Assembly: GCF_023716665.1 (NCBI RefSeq)
Contig: NZ_CP071859.1
Location: 1,302,001-1,366,000, forward strand
Direction: 5' to 3'
Source: Vibrio sp. SCSIO 43135
GTDB taxonomy: Bacteria > Pseudomonadota > Gammaproteobacteria > Enterobacterales > Vibrionaceae
DNA: 64,000 nucleotides
Shown in pieces: positions 19,376 through 28,592 of this stretch. The notes under the pieces are model-generated. The model saw only the letters and a program-made list of their open reading frames with translations, did not search any database and was not told the DNA's origin. Position 1 is the first letter of the stretch, and each line of letters begins with the position of its first letter. Position numbers and translations under genes: made by a program.

Positions 19376-20878
19376 TTATTCTCCCTGAGTCATAAAGTCT
19401 GGCGATAGGATTAGCTGAACAATGAGTGCTCTAAGGCCATTAATGTTGTTGCGATTTACGGTTGATAGGTAATCTCTGACGATACTTATCATCGGCTGGC
19501 TCATCGTATTAGAGAATAGGTACTGGTCGAGCAGCTCAATTAGGCGCTCTAGGCTATTTGGATTATCGACATTTCGGTACTGAGTCTCGATTGCGTCGTA
19601 GCCAACGTACACATGGGGTTGTGTTTCAGACTCAAATCGCACAGCGAGATCCGTCACTTGTGCATAGTAATGGTGAATGTCGTCCCAGTTATACAGTTTG
19701 AATTCCGGTGCAGCTAAGCCGTCAAATCGTTCATCATTGGGTGCTTCTTCAGGTTGGTAGTGATAGAAGACACTAGGCCCGTCCATCAGTGTTCTACGGT
19801 TCTTCCAAGAAAAACCATCAGGAAGCATTTTGTATTGAGGTTTGAGCTTAAGATTTAGCGCTCTCATTGCATGTTGCAAAACAATCAATGGATCGCGAAT
19901 TAGACCATCCTCAGTCACCTCACGTGAATAGGTCGCTTCAACGTCTGTCACAATCGAAGTGATTAGGGTCACCATGTCTAAGTTACTCGCATGAAAATCC
20001 TTTGCGACTCGGGCAACATACTCTCGGCTTGGATTAGACGTCACCATTTTCTGGATAAAGAATTTGCTGACAAAAGGGGCGGTATTTGGGTGCTTACAGA
20101 GCAAACCAATAAACGCATCCAGATCTTGTTCACCGCTCAGGCCCGCAGGAATGGTATCCCCTAGTATAGTTTTGGATTGGGTATTATGAGCCGACTCGTT
20201 CATGGTCATCGGCCTGAGCCAGTCATCGTTATTGAGCGACCACCCTGTCATCACTTTTGCCGCTTGTTCTATATCTTGCTGAGTGTATGAAGGTATCGGT
20301 CGGTCGTTTGAGTCCTCAATTATTGAACCGTCCATGCGCAGCAGATTTGGCCCAATGGAAAACAACTGCATGACTTCGCGGGCAAAGTTCTCATCAGGAG
20401 CAATCCCTTCGACATGATCGTTTCCAAGATAGGTCAGGTATTGGCCCATGACTGGTGAGGTCGACATGACCTTGAGTAATGTGGGGAAGTTACTGAAGCA
20501 GTGCTCTGACAACCCATCGTAGTATTTAGAGAATGCCAGTCGCCGGTCTTTCTTCTTCAGCTCAGGGTTATTGTTACTGACGACAAACAACTGGGTGAGT
20601 ATGTAGCTTATGCGGTGGCGAAGAATATCATTTCGGTTAAGCAACATATCTGTGTATGCAATGTTGAAGTGTACATCAGTCCAATTTTCATTGTGATGTT
20701 GTTCTTGCATATGATTCTGGCGGTTAACTAAGCTTGTTCGAAAAACATCGTGAACTTGCTCGTCAATCCAACTTTCAATGCTGCCTGCCTCCTGTACGTT
20801 TTTGATGTCGTGATATTTAAATCCCATCGTTGCTTGCAATAACAACTGCCTAGCGCGTTTATCGCTAATAGTGTTCAT
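19376..20878 (-). CDS. DUF1800 family protein
   Basis: A 500-residue DUF1800 protein: RARQLLLQATMGF at the N-terminus, NWTDVHFNIAYTDMLLNRNDILRHRISYILTQ, and FAREVMQLFSIGPNLL, a block typical of the family. DUF1800 and DUF1501 genes are regularly adjacent in proteobacteria and planctomycetes, and here they are separated by two bases. No clear signal peptide is seen, which is odd for a partner of a Tat-exported protein. Biochemical role unknown. Confidence 0.85.
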   Translation of the reverse strand: MNTISDKRARQLLLQATMGFKYHDIKNVQEAGSIESWIDEQVHDVFRTSLVNRQNHMQEQHHNENWTDVHFNIAYTDMLLNRNDILRHRISYILTQLFVVSNNNPELKKKDRRLAFSKYYDGLSEHCFSNFPTLLKVMSTSPVMGQYLTYLGNDHVEGIAPDENFAREVMQLFSIGPNLLRMDGSIIEDSNDRPIPSYTQQDIEQAAKVMTGWSLNNDDWLRPMTMNESAHNTQSKTILGDTIPAGLSGEQDLDAFIGLLCKHPNTAPFVSKFFIQKMVTSNPSREYVARVAKDFHASNLDMVTLITSIVTDVEATYSREVTEDGLIRDPLIVLQHAMRALNLKLKPQYKMLPDGFSWKNRRTLMDGPSVFYHYQPEEAPNDERFDGLAAPEFKLYNWDDIHHYYAQVTDLAVRFESETQPHVYVGYDAIETQYRNVDNPNSLERLIELLDQYLFSNTMSQPMISIVRDYLSTVNRNNINGLRALIVQLILSPDFMTQGE

Positions 20879-21049
20879 ACCATCTGCCTTTTCTTTTATT
20901 AGATTCGAGTAAAAGATAGCGGCGGATTTTTAGAGCTTTATTGCTGGTATGTAAGCGCTTTGTCTGGCATTTCATTTCTTGAATCAAGGTAAATGAAAAA
21001 GGGAGCTTGTTGTTGCTGTTAGCAAAGTAAAATGAATAAAAATCATAAA

Positions 21050-21064
21050 GTTACCAATGGTAAC
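21050..21064. promoter_or_regulatory. Small palindrome upstream of the DUF1800 gene
   Basis: GTTACC-AAT-GGTAAC, a perfect 6-bp inverted repeat about 170 bases upstream of the DUF1800 start. It is of operator size, but the regulator is unknown. Confidence 0.3.
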
Positions 21065-21110
21065 AATAAAGTTTGATTAGGAAGGTCTGCGATAGTTGTA
21101 GCTAAAATCA

Positions 21111-21147
21111 CCTGAGACAATACCTTTGATTAGTGGAGTGTCTCAGG
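21111..21147 (-). terminator. Hairpin downstream of the deacetylase gene
   Basis: Perfect 9-bp arms CCTGAGACA / TGTCTCAGG with a 19-base loop just after the stop at 21161. Only a short T-run (GATTTT) follows on the minus strand. Confidence 0.5.
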
Positions 21148-21160
21148 CGAATAAGTGGAA

Positions 21161-21979
21161 CTATGATTGGTGATTTTTGCTAGCGGGTAAGTTATGTAAA
21201 CCCAGAAGTTGTTCAATGTTGATTAGCTCAAAATTGTGCTGTTCTAGAAAGGTTTTAAACTCCAGTGAGCTGACAATATCTAAATCAGTCTGGCGACATT
21301 GGGCTGCCCAGCGTGATACCGGCTCTTCAGGTAACGCTAGGGCATTTTGCTCTTCGTTATCTAGGGCGCAGTGGCAAATGACATGGTATATCCCTTCTTC
21401 GTAGCGAGAGAGTCTGCCTGTAATCTCTTCATAAGAAAGGTGGGTCATAGTGAAACTGTCATCAAAGTACTTCAATTTTCCATTTTCGACCGCGTAGGTG
21501 TAGATCAAACCGTATTCATTGGCGACTTGATCGACTGCGTCGGCAAGAGATTGGTATACCTCTGAACCTTTGAACAACAACTCTGGCAACATATGCGTTT
21601 CAACGTGAGTGGGCTGAACGCCACTCTTAATGACTCTATCGATTTGCGCTCGATACTCTCGTTTTACATCCTCGATGTTGAGAGTATCTAGCAGTTCTTC
21701 GTAACTGGCGTAAAAATACCCTAGCTCATTACTTAAAGAGGGCGCTGCGGTTATTGGACCACACGACATGTTGGTCCACTCACAAGTGAGCGTTAAGTGC
21801 ACCCCAATAGGTAGGTTATGTTGTTTGGTCAGGCGAATGGCTTCAGGTAACCACGGGCCAGACGCCATGAAATTGGAACTATGCAGTAACCCTTTCTGAA
21901 AACCTTGCAAGATACCTTGGTTAACACTGTGGCTGATTGCAAAATCATCGCTGGTGATAAGTAAATATTTTTTGGTCAT
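21161..21979 (-). CDS. YdjC/ChbG-HpnK family carbohydrate deacetylase
   Basis: The 272-residue protein has the YdjC/ChbG signature: ITSDDFAISHSVN (paired Asp metal ligand and base), GVHLTLTCEW (His ligand), and PTHVETHM (His ligands). The family removes acetyl groups from N-acetylated oligosaccharides (ChbG on chitobiose) or hopanoid glycans (HpnK). It is cytoplasmic. It sits 54 bases downstream of the sugar dehydrogenase gene on the same strand. There is no chb operon next to it, so the substrate is open. Confidence 0.87.
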   Translation of the reverse strand: MTKKYLLITSDDFAISHSVNQGILQGFQKGLLHSSNFMASGPWLPEAIRLTKQHNLPIGVHLTLTCEWTNMSCGPITAAPSLSNELGYFYASYEELLDTLNIEDVKREYRAQIDRVIKSGVQPTHVETHMLPELLFKGSEVYQSLADAVDQVANEYGLIYTYAVENGKLKYFDDSFTMTHLSYEEITGRLSRYEEGIYHVICHCALDNEEQNALALPEEPVSRWAAQCRQTDLDIVSSLEFKTFLEQHNFELINIEQLLGLHNLPASKNHQS

Positions 21980-22033
21980 AAAACGGCCGAATAGTGATTC
22001 GTAGTGAGTAAAAAAGGCAGTGGTTGATCTGAG

Positions 22034-23110
22034 TTATTTAGTCAGTCGATACACATTGCCATTGTCGGTGCTAAAGAAAATATTGCCGTCAGGAGCGACT
22101 TCGATGTCGCGAATTCGTTCACCTAGGTCTTCTAGTAGTCTTTGCTCATCAACGGCATTGCCATCGGCGTCAAGTGTGACGACATTGATGTGAGTGAGTT
22201 TAAGTGCGCCAGAAAGCAGCTTTCCTTTTAGGCTGGGAAACTTGTCGCCTTGGTAAATGACTAGGCTGCCAGGAGCTATGGATGGAACGTATACTTTTAC
22301 CGGGGACTCTATCCCGTCTTTTTCTTTGGCCTCTCCAACGCTAATTGGCCCCCAGTATTCTTTACCGTGAGACGTTATGGGCCAACCGTAGTTGGCGCCT
22401 TTCTTAATTAGATTGATTTCATCCCCACCTCTTGGTCCATGTTCAATTGACCAAAGTCTTTGGGTTTTAGCGTCGTAAGCAATTCCTTGAGGGTTTCGAT
22501 GACCAAAGCTCCATATTTCATCCAATGCGTTACTGTCTTTGATAAAAGGGTTGTCTGTCGGAGTGCTGCCATCTGGGTTGAGTCGAACAATTGTGCCTGC
22601 GTGGGTTTGTCGATCTTGCCCGTTATCACGCTCGCCTCTGTCGCCAATAGTGAAGTAGAGGTATTTCTCGTCGAATGCGATTCGGCTACCAAAGTGCCGT
22701 CCGCCACCGGATTGTGATTGAGTAATGAGGAGATCCTGCCAATCTGAAAGTGTTCCGTTTTTGTACTGGGCCGTCGCGAGCGTTGTGGCAGCATCGCCAT
22801 CAATATCCTTACTGTAAGTAAAATAAACGGTATTTTCATCGAAGGGGGAAAGTGCAACATCGAGTAAACCACCTTGTCCCTTTGCCCAAACATCACTGAC
22901 CTGAAGAATCGGTGTGTGCTCTCCACTGGCGATATTAAGCTGTTTAATCACGCCATTCCGCTCCGTGACCAACATGGTATTTTGGTCAACATAAGCAAGC
23001 CCCCAGGGGATAATAAGGCCACTTGAAACCTTTTCGGCTTGCCAAGCAAAAGCGTTAAAAGACGCACATATCGAAAGGGTTAGGGCACTTAAGCGTTTGA
23101 TGTATCTCAT
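22034..23110 (-). CDS. PQQ-dependent aldose/sorbosone dehydrogenase family protein (YliI-like)
   Basis: A six-bladed beta-propeller of the glucose/sorbosone dehydrogenase family, like E. coli YliI/Asd, which oxidises aldoses with PQQ in the periplasm. Motifs include GLAYVDQNTMLVTERNG, GGRHFGSRIAF, TIGDRGERDNGQDRQTHAGT and SFGHRNPQGIAYD. I choose the start at 23110 (MRYIKRLSALTLSICASFNAFA, a Sec signal), giving 358 residues. AGAGGA lies upstream of this ATG, whereas the in-frame ATG at 23137 has no ribosome site and would spoil the signal peptide. No PQQ synthesis genes are in the window. Confidence 0.87.
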   Translation of the reverse strand: MRYIKRLSALTLSICASFNAFAWQAEKVSSGLIIPWGLAYVDQNTMLVTERNGVIKQLNIASGEHTPILQVSDVWAKGQGGLLDVALSPFDENTVYFTYSKDIDGDAATTLATAQYKNGTLSDWQDLLITQSQSGGGRHFGSRIAFDEKYLYFTIGDRGERDNGQDRQTHAGTIVRLNPDGSTPTDNPFIKDSNALDEIWSFGHRNPQGIAYDAKTQRLWSIEHGPRGGDEINLIKKGANYGWPITSHGKEYWGPISVGEAKEKDGIESPVKVYVPSIAPGSLVIYQGDKFPSLKGKLLSGALKLTHINVVTLDADGNAVDEQRLLEDLGERIRDIEVAPDGNIFFSTDNGNVYRLTK

Positions 23111-23329
23111 GGGGCAAAGATCCTCTGGCGACTTCATCGCCGCGGTAATTACGTCTTATGGGGTATAAACGGGTATGAAATACTAGAGAAGAAGCCTGTT
23201 CCTTCGACTTCCTCATCTAGCCTAACTGAATGTTGTTATTATAGTTTGTTGTATCTTCCTTGAAGGGATTTGTCACTAGGACTTTACTTTGCAGGGAGTT
23301 GTCTAGTTAACCTAGGCCTGATTCGCCGA

Positions 23330-23506
23330 TCAAGACATTGGTTCTAGCGATTTGTTCTCCTCTGGGTATGGGTGGTCAGCGAGTGTATCTAGATAGAGTT
23401 GATAGGCATCGTAAGTGCAATCACCAATGGCGTGTCGTGGACAAATATGAACATTGGCTCTATCTACCAGTTCCGTGTGGCAGTTTGGGCAGTACTTTTC
23501 CATCAT
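23330..23506 (-). CDS. Short zinc-ribbon-like protein, 58 residues
   Basis: A short gene of 58 codons. It begins MMEKYCPNCHTELVDRANVH and goes on with ICPRHAIGDCTYDAYQ, ending SLEPMS. The CPNC pair plus two later Cys (22 and 30) and nearby His suggest a small metal-binding fold. A strong GGAGG lies just upstream of two consecutive ATG codons (23506 and 23503); spacing favours the second. Codon use is orderly and the antisense frame has no ribosome site. Unknown function. It is separated from the sugar dehydrogenase gene by about 220 bases. Confidence 0.75.
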   Translation of the reverse strand: MMEKYCPNCHTELVDRANVHICPRHAIGDCTYDAYQLYLDTLADHPYPEENKSLEPMS

Positions 23507-23740
23507 TACCTCCAGATTTGCTAACGTTTCTCCAAGTCGGGATTAACTTGGTGATTAAACTTTAGTCAAGGATTTCGATCTGGAACAGCGAGAAAACGGG
23601 TTATTAATCTTTGTTTACACTTTGTGTGAACTTGAGCCCAATACGGCCGTTTAATACCTTTGTTTTATTTAGAGTATGAATGCTTTAAGTTGTTGAAAAT
23701 AATCGGTAATTAGGCGTGAAACTTATAAGGGCTGAAAACT

Positions 23741-23769
23741 AATAAGCCCCGAAAATATCGGGGCTTATT
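23741..23769. terminator. Terminator after the DUF3731-type Hsp70 gene
   Basis: AATAAGCCCCG / CGGGGCTTATT, a perfect 11-bp stem with a 7-base loop, just downstream of the Hsp70 gene that ends at 23777. Confidence 0.85.
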
Positions 23770-23776
23770 CATTGTA

Positions 23777-26587
23777 TTAAGTGTTATTGAGCAACGACAA
23801 ACCGCTTGGCAGCGCATCGCCAAAGATGCGTTTTGATTCATTCGCAGACAGCTCTTTGACTTGCTCGACAAGATCAACCCATGCATCAGGAACTTTGCTC
23901 TGCTTGAGCTTATCAAGCACCTGTTGACGGTAATCATCGGAGATATCAAACAGACGATCGCCTGTGCGGCGGCAAATCATGACGGCAGCAAATGCGATCA
24001 TCGGTTCTTTTTGCCAATTTTGTTCCAACAACTTAGGCAACCACTGCTCTGCCTGTTCCCTTGGAATAACACTGTGTTGGCTTCCATAGAGAGGGGTGCG
24101 CGACGCAAGTCTGCCTAGTGCCCACCAATGTGCTTGCTCAAATTGATTGTGGTTGATGGCTTTGCTTAAGCACCAAGTAGAGAGCAGTACTTTATCTTCT
24201 ACTTCCAAATGCTCAAGGGAGGCGGCGAGCCGAACCATAGATTCATAGCCCATGTCCTGAGCTACTTTAGCTGATTGCGGGTTTTTCATTGCCCCTGGGT
24301 GCAAGTATTTAGCAATGTCGGCAAGGATGGTTTCTTGCTGCTCTTGGCTCAGCCCACCTGCAATACGGCGCCAGAAGACCCACCAGTCAGTCCATCCTTG
24401 GTGGTTCTTAAATTGAATACCTTGCTGGTACAGCCCCCATACTTGCTCAATGCGCCACGAGTCGGTGGCATCACCAAACCCTGGACGAAGTGAGAAGCCT
24501 GCAAGGCGTAACCAGTTTTTCTCGTGTGCTTCAGAGCGGCGTCGACGTTTACGGCCCAATGCGAAGGTATCAAAAAGCTGACGCAGGGTTGTAAAGTCCC
24601 ACTCATCACGCTTACCGAGCTTCTTCTCTAGCTCTTTGGTGAGCGTTTTAATCTCTTTTGAATCTGCGCTTTTTTTGTTGCCACTGTAGATACGCGCAAT
24701 CAGTTCCTTACACTCAGGCAAACGAGGATGAAGGCTTTCTTGTTCGTTCTCTTCTGATTTCTGGTTTCGTACTTCGAACTCCAAGGCCCAGCGTTTGCTG
24801 TCATCGTCGACATGTACACACTCCATTTTGAGCGTGCCGACTTCTGTCAGTTGGCATGCAAGCTGAACTTCAACACGCTCTTTTTGGTTGGCTTGAAGCT
24901 CGACACCTTCTCCTTCTAGGGTTGAAATATAAGGAGGAAGCGGTGCGAATAAGTCTGGGTCAACATCCACCATAACGCCGTTTTGTACCGCAGTGTTATT
25001 GGAGAGCGCATCGTGTGTGGTTGTCAGAAGATTAAAGCGAACGGGCTCTCCCAAGGTTAGGGAAAAGCGTCGACCACTCAAACGGATCTCTTGGCCTTCT
25101 TCTGTCCCTTTTGATAGTAGGCACAACGCCTTGCCCATCTTGTTTTTTTCTTGGAGATGTAGGAAGTATGAGCGGGCTGCGCCGCCACCAATCTTCAACT
25201 GCGCTCCGCGTCGAGCTTTGCCAAATGCGACGGCACCTAACGCCACCGACCAATCAGGGTGTGGGTTATCTAGCACTGTCACCGGCTCGCCGCGCCATTT
25301 CTCTAGCAACTGAGTGACTCGCTCTGTCACGAGTTCACTGTTGAACACACCGCCGTTGAGTAGCAGGCCGACAGGAATTGCTGGTTTGCTGGTGTCTCCT
25401 TGGCCAAGCGCAGAGTAGGACACTTGCTGGTGTTGACTCAGGAACTCAGCTACGTGCTTACTTACTGCTGGGTCGGCGACATAAGGCAAACCAAACTCAA
25501 CAACCGCACTGCGCCTTTTATCTGGAGTTTGGCTAAACTCGGTAGTCGGGAAAAAACCATCTAGCGCAATTTGATGCACTTCTTGTTTGGTTAACCCAAT
25601 GCTTTTTGTTCCGCCAAGTAATTTCGAGCCACTACCCAGCATGGTGATTTTTACTTCATCGGGGGCATTGGCCGAAAGCAAGTTTTCCTTTGCTTTACGA
25701 GTCTGTTGAATCAGTTTGGTTAAGCTGGCAGCATTAAGCTTTTTGCTTTGACTAAAGCGCTGCTCAGCCAAATGAGCCAGTGCCAAATCGAGGTTGTCAC
25801 CACCAAGCATTAAGTGTTCACCAACACCAATACGATCGAGTGATAGTTCTTCTTGCTGGTACTTGGCCTCGATCAAACTCAAGTCCGTAGTACCACCGCC
25901 GACATCGCAGACCAAAATGAGCGGCAGTTCTTTGAGTTCATCGGCGGCGGTTTGTTGGTGGCGTGCATACCAGTCGTAACAGACCGCTTGTGGCTCTTCG
26001 AGCAGAACTATTTTGCTCAACCCAGCGAGCTGCGCGGCCTCTAAAGTGAGTTTACGTGCGGTTTCGTCGAAGGACGCCGGAACGGTGACCACTACATCTT
26101 GGTTTTCTAGCTTGTTGCTAGGGTTACGATAATTCCAAGCGAGACGAATATGATTTAAGTAACTGGCACTGGCGATAACAGGGGAGACTTTCTCGACATC
26201 CGTTGCGCCTGCCCATGGAAGAATCTCGGAACTTCGGTCTACGGCTTGGTGAGACAGCCAACTCTTAGCACTGGAGACTTGCCGACCTTCAACTTTAGCA
26301 CCCAGTTCACGTGCCCATTCACCGACGATAACGTGTTCGATATCACCAGTAACAGGTTTGTCGTCCCACGGTAGCGTGAGGTCAGAAGGGGATATTTGCC
26401 CTTGTGCTGGGTGATAACGGAATGAAGGTAGCAAAGGTTTGCGAACCACTTCACCGGGGCCGATTAATTGATCGATTTCAAATAGTGAAACAGGTGACTG
26501 TTGCAGTTGATCGGTGATTTCACAGAATGCGACAACCGTATTGGTTGTACCTAAATCTATACCGACTAAAAAACGAGGAGATGCCAT
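23777..26587 (-). CDS. Large Hsp70-family protein with DUF3731-like C-terminal region
   Basis: The 936-residue protein has a DnaK-type actin-fold ATPase at the N-terminus: VGIDLGTTNTVVAFCE (phosphate 1), VVTVPASFDETARKLT, VCDVGGGTTDLSLIE (phosphate 2) and LLNGGVFNS (adenosine region). A short beta region follows, then about 300 residues (from roughly 640) that match no classical Hsp70 lid and fit DUF3731, described as DnaK-related. It is downstream of a second Hsp70 gene, with a terminator-like hairpin between them. No J-protein or GrpE gene is nearby. The client is unknown. Confidence 0.88.
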   Translation of the reverse strand: MASPRFLVGIDLGTTNTVVAFCEITDQLQQSPVSLFEIDQLIGPGEVVRKPLLPSFRYHPAQGQISPSDLTLPWDDKPVTGDIEHVIVGEWARELGAKVEGRQVSSAKSWLSHQAVDRSSEILPWAGATDVEKVSPVIASASYLNHIRLAWNYRNPSNKLENQDVVVTVPASFDETARKLTLEAAQLAGLSKIVLLEEPQAVCYDWYARHQQTAADELKELPLILVCDVGGGTTDLSLIEAKYQQEELSLDRIGVGEHLMLGGDNLDLALAHLAEQRFSQSKKLNAASLTKLIQQTRKAKENLLSANAPDEVKITMLGSGSKLLGGTKSIGLTKQEVHQIALDGFFPTTEFSQTPDKRRSAVVEFGLPYVADPAVSKHVAEFLSQHQQVSYSALGQGDTSKPAIPVGLLLNGGVFNSELVTERVTQLLEKWRGEPVTVLDNPHPDWSVALGAVAFGKARRGAQLKIGGGAARSYFLHLQEKNKMGKALCLLSKGTEEGQEIRLSGRRFSLTLGEPVRFNLLTTTHDALSNNTAVQNGVMVDVDPDLFAPLPPYISTLEGEGVELQANQKERVEVQLACQLTEVGTLKMECVHVDDDSKRWALEFEVRNQKSEENEQESLHPRLPECKELIARIYSGNKKSADSKEIKTLTKELEKKLGKRDEWDFTTLRQLFDTFALGRKRRRRSEAHEKNWLRLAGFSLRPGFGDATDSWRIEQVWGLYQQGIQFKNHQGWTDWWVFWRRIAGGLSQEQQETILADIAKYLHPGAMKNPQSAKVAQDMGYESMVRLAASLEHLEVEDKVLLSTWCLSKAINHNQFEQAHWWALGRLASRTPLYGSQHSVIPREQAEQWLPKLLEQNWQKEPMIAFAAVMICRRTGDRLFDISDDYRQQVLDKLKQSKVPDAWVDLVEQVKELSANESKRIFGDALPSGLSLLNNT

Positions 26588-26611
26588 ATAACAAAACCTT
26601 ATTTATCATGG

Positions 26612-26634
26612 AAAAACGGCACCGATAGGTGCCG
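26612..26634 (-). terminator. Terminator-like hairpin between the two Hsp70 genes
   Basis: On the minus strand a 7-bp stem CGGCACC / GGTGCCG with a TATC loop is followed directly by TTTTT. It lies in the 67-base gap upstream of the 936-residue Hsp70 and probably lowers its expression relative to the first two genes. Confidence 0.7.
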
Positions 26635-26654
26635 CAGGATTTTCCGTATTTAAA

Positions 26655-28592
26655 TTACTGTACTTGCTCTGAGCTAGAGTTTGCGTCTTCTCGCACATCA
26701 AACTCAACATGCCATTTTTGACCGTTGTCTGAGGCAATCGCTTCCAAGTAAAGAGTCCCTAACTCTGTTACTCGTGACGCTAAAGTAACTGGAACGACTT
26801 CGCCTTCACGTCGGCCTTCAGAAACGGGCAGGGTCACTTGAATTTCTGGTAGTTCTTCAAGTTCTTCTGGTGCCCAATGATCTAGGTGAGTACCAGCAAG
26901 ATCTTCTCGGCGAACGGTAGAGCCAAAGAATTGGAAGTTTACCGGTTGACCAATGATTAGGCCAAACTCTTGGCTAGGAACATCAACACTCGATCCTTCT
27001 TCCATTCCAAATGGTGCAACACATAGCGCTTCCATCGGTGGCGCCATGCCTGGGATTGCCGGCATAGCACTTTCAATCCCAACGTAGTAGCTAGAGGCGA
27101 TACCGCCACGAATTCGTACGCCCTGTCCACGGCGAACTGCGCCGTAGTAGGAGGCGCCACTTGCAACGGCAAGGTCAAGATCAACCCCAGTTAGACGTTG
27201 TGCCATTTCGTTGTCGGCATCAATCAGCCACTCGTTGATGGTTTCTTCTAAGCGGTTCGCGAGCAGGGTAGATTTCAGTACGCCGCCGTTAAATAAAATA
27301 GCAGTAGGTTTGATGAAATCGGCACTCGCCGTTTCTCCGCCCATCCCCGGCATGTTGGCAAACGGGTTGAAGCCTTGCTCTGGTTCGTTGAGAGCTGATG
27401 AAGTGCTTGAAAGTGCATTGGCTTGCTTGGTCAAGAAAGCTGCGATGTGGCGAGTGATGCCTGCATCTTGAGCGTAAGGTAGGCCCATTTGAGTCAGTGC
27501 CCCACGATTACGTTGAACTGGATGTTCAGATACGGCAACTTTCGGGAAGAAACCGTCTACCAACGTTTGCTGAACCTCTTGTTGAGTCAGCTCAGTCTTT
27601 AGAGTTGCACCAAGTAGTTTAGAACCTCGGCTTGGAACTACAATCGGCACAGACTGAAGTTCGCTATCGTTCAGAAGTGCTTCTTTAGCATCACGACAAG
27701 CGTGAGTCATCGCCTGAACTTGCCATGGCTGAAGTTCTTTACCTTCTTGCGCGAGTTTCATTTTCAAGCGGTAAGCTAGGGCAAGATCCATATTGTCGCC
27801 GCCCAGCAAGATGTGTTCGCCGACCGCAATACGATTGAGGGTTAGGTTACCTTCATCTTCAGTTACTTCTACAAGAGAAAGGTCAGTTGTACCACCACCA
27901 ATATCGACCACGAGAACAATATCACCAACAGCGACTTCATCGCGCCACTTGTCGTTGCTGTTATCAATCCAGTTGTAAAGAGCGGCTTGTGGTTCTTCTA
28001 GCAGAGTTAGGTGCGCAAAGCCGACATTTCGAGCCGCTTCAGCGGTTAAATCTCGCGCTGCAGGATCGAAAGAGGCTGGCACTGTGATTGTCACATCTTG
28101 CTCTGATAGAGGCGTTGACGGGTTTGCGTGATCCCATGCTTGCTTTAAGTGCTCTAAATACAATTCGGTCGCGCGAAGTGGAGATACTTTTTCCACCTCT
28201 TCAGGGCTACCAGCAGGTAGAAAGGCATCGCGACGATTGACGCCACCATGGCACAACCAAGACTTTGCACTGGCAATCAGGCGAATTGGCGTTTTCGCAC
28301 CAAGGTTACGAGCAATCGAACCCACAAGAGCCGTTGGCTCAGAGGACCAAGGTAGCACGCGCGATGCTGGATTCATTTCGTGCTCATGTGGTTGATACAA
28401 GAATGAACCCAGTTGGTTACGAGTTTCTACCGTACCCGGAGCTGTTAGCTGCGGGATTGCCATCACTTCTACTCGGGCATCTTCACTGGTGGCATCTACG
28501 TAAGACAGCACACAGTGAGTGGTTCCTAAGTCGATACCAACACTGAATTTTGGTGATTGAGACTCGTGATTGGCGGTGTTGTGGTTTTCCAT
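26655..28592 (-). CDS. Hsp70-family protein (YegD-like), shorter paralogue
   Basis: The 645-residue protein has an N-terminal ATPase with VGIDLGTTHCVLSYVD, ITVPASFDPAARDLT, VVDIGGGTTDLSLVE and ILFNGGVLKSTLL. The C-terminal part is a short beta domain ending around ASRVTELGTLYLEAIASDNG. It is clearly related to the neighbouring 936-residue protein: both share the GEH.LLGGDNMDLALA-type block and PFRRN-like phosphate contacts. Its ATG overlaps the stop of the DUF2760 gene (TAATG), so translation is coupled to that membrane protein. Role as a chaperone on a specific client is inference. Confidence 0.9.
   Translation of the reverse strand: MENHNTANHESQSPKFSVGIDLGTTHCVLSYVDATSEDARVEVMAIPQLTAPGTVETRNQLGSFLYQPHEHEMNPASRVLPWSSEPTALVGSIARNLGAKTPIRLIASAKSWLCHGGVNRRDAFLPAGSPEEVEKVSPLRATELYLEHLKQAWDHANPSTPLSEQDVTITVPASFDPAARDLTAEAARNVGFAHLTLLEEPQAALYNWIDNSNDKWRDEVAVGDIVLVVDIGGGTTDLSLVEVTEDEGNLTLNRIAVGEHILLGGDNMDLALAYRLKMKLAQEGKELQPWQVQAMTHACRDAKEALLNDSELQSVPIVVPSRGSKLLGATLKTELTQQEVQQTLVDGFFPKVAVSEHPVQRNRGALTQMGLPYAQDAGITRHIAAFLTKQANALSSTSSALNEPEQGFNPFANMPGMGGETASADFIKPTAILFNGGVLKSTLLANRLEETINEWLIDADNEMAQRLTGVDLDLAVASGASYYGAVRRGQGVRIRGGIASSYYVGIESAMPAIPGMAPPMEALCVAPFGMEEGSSVDVPSQEFGLIIGQPVNFQFFGSTVRREDLAGTHLDHWAPEELEELPEIQVTLPVSEGRREGEVVPVTLASRVTELGTLYLEAIASDNGQKWHVEFDVREDANSSSEQVQ

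Noticed and set aside
23338..23565. 75-codon plus-strand frame
   Set aside because: It is opposite to the zinc-ribbon-like gene, which has a strong ribosome site and a CxxC pattern.
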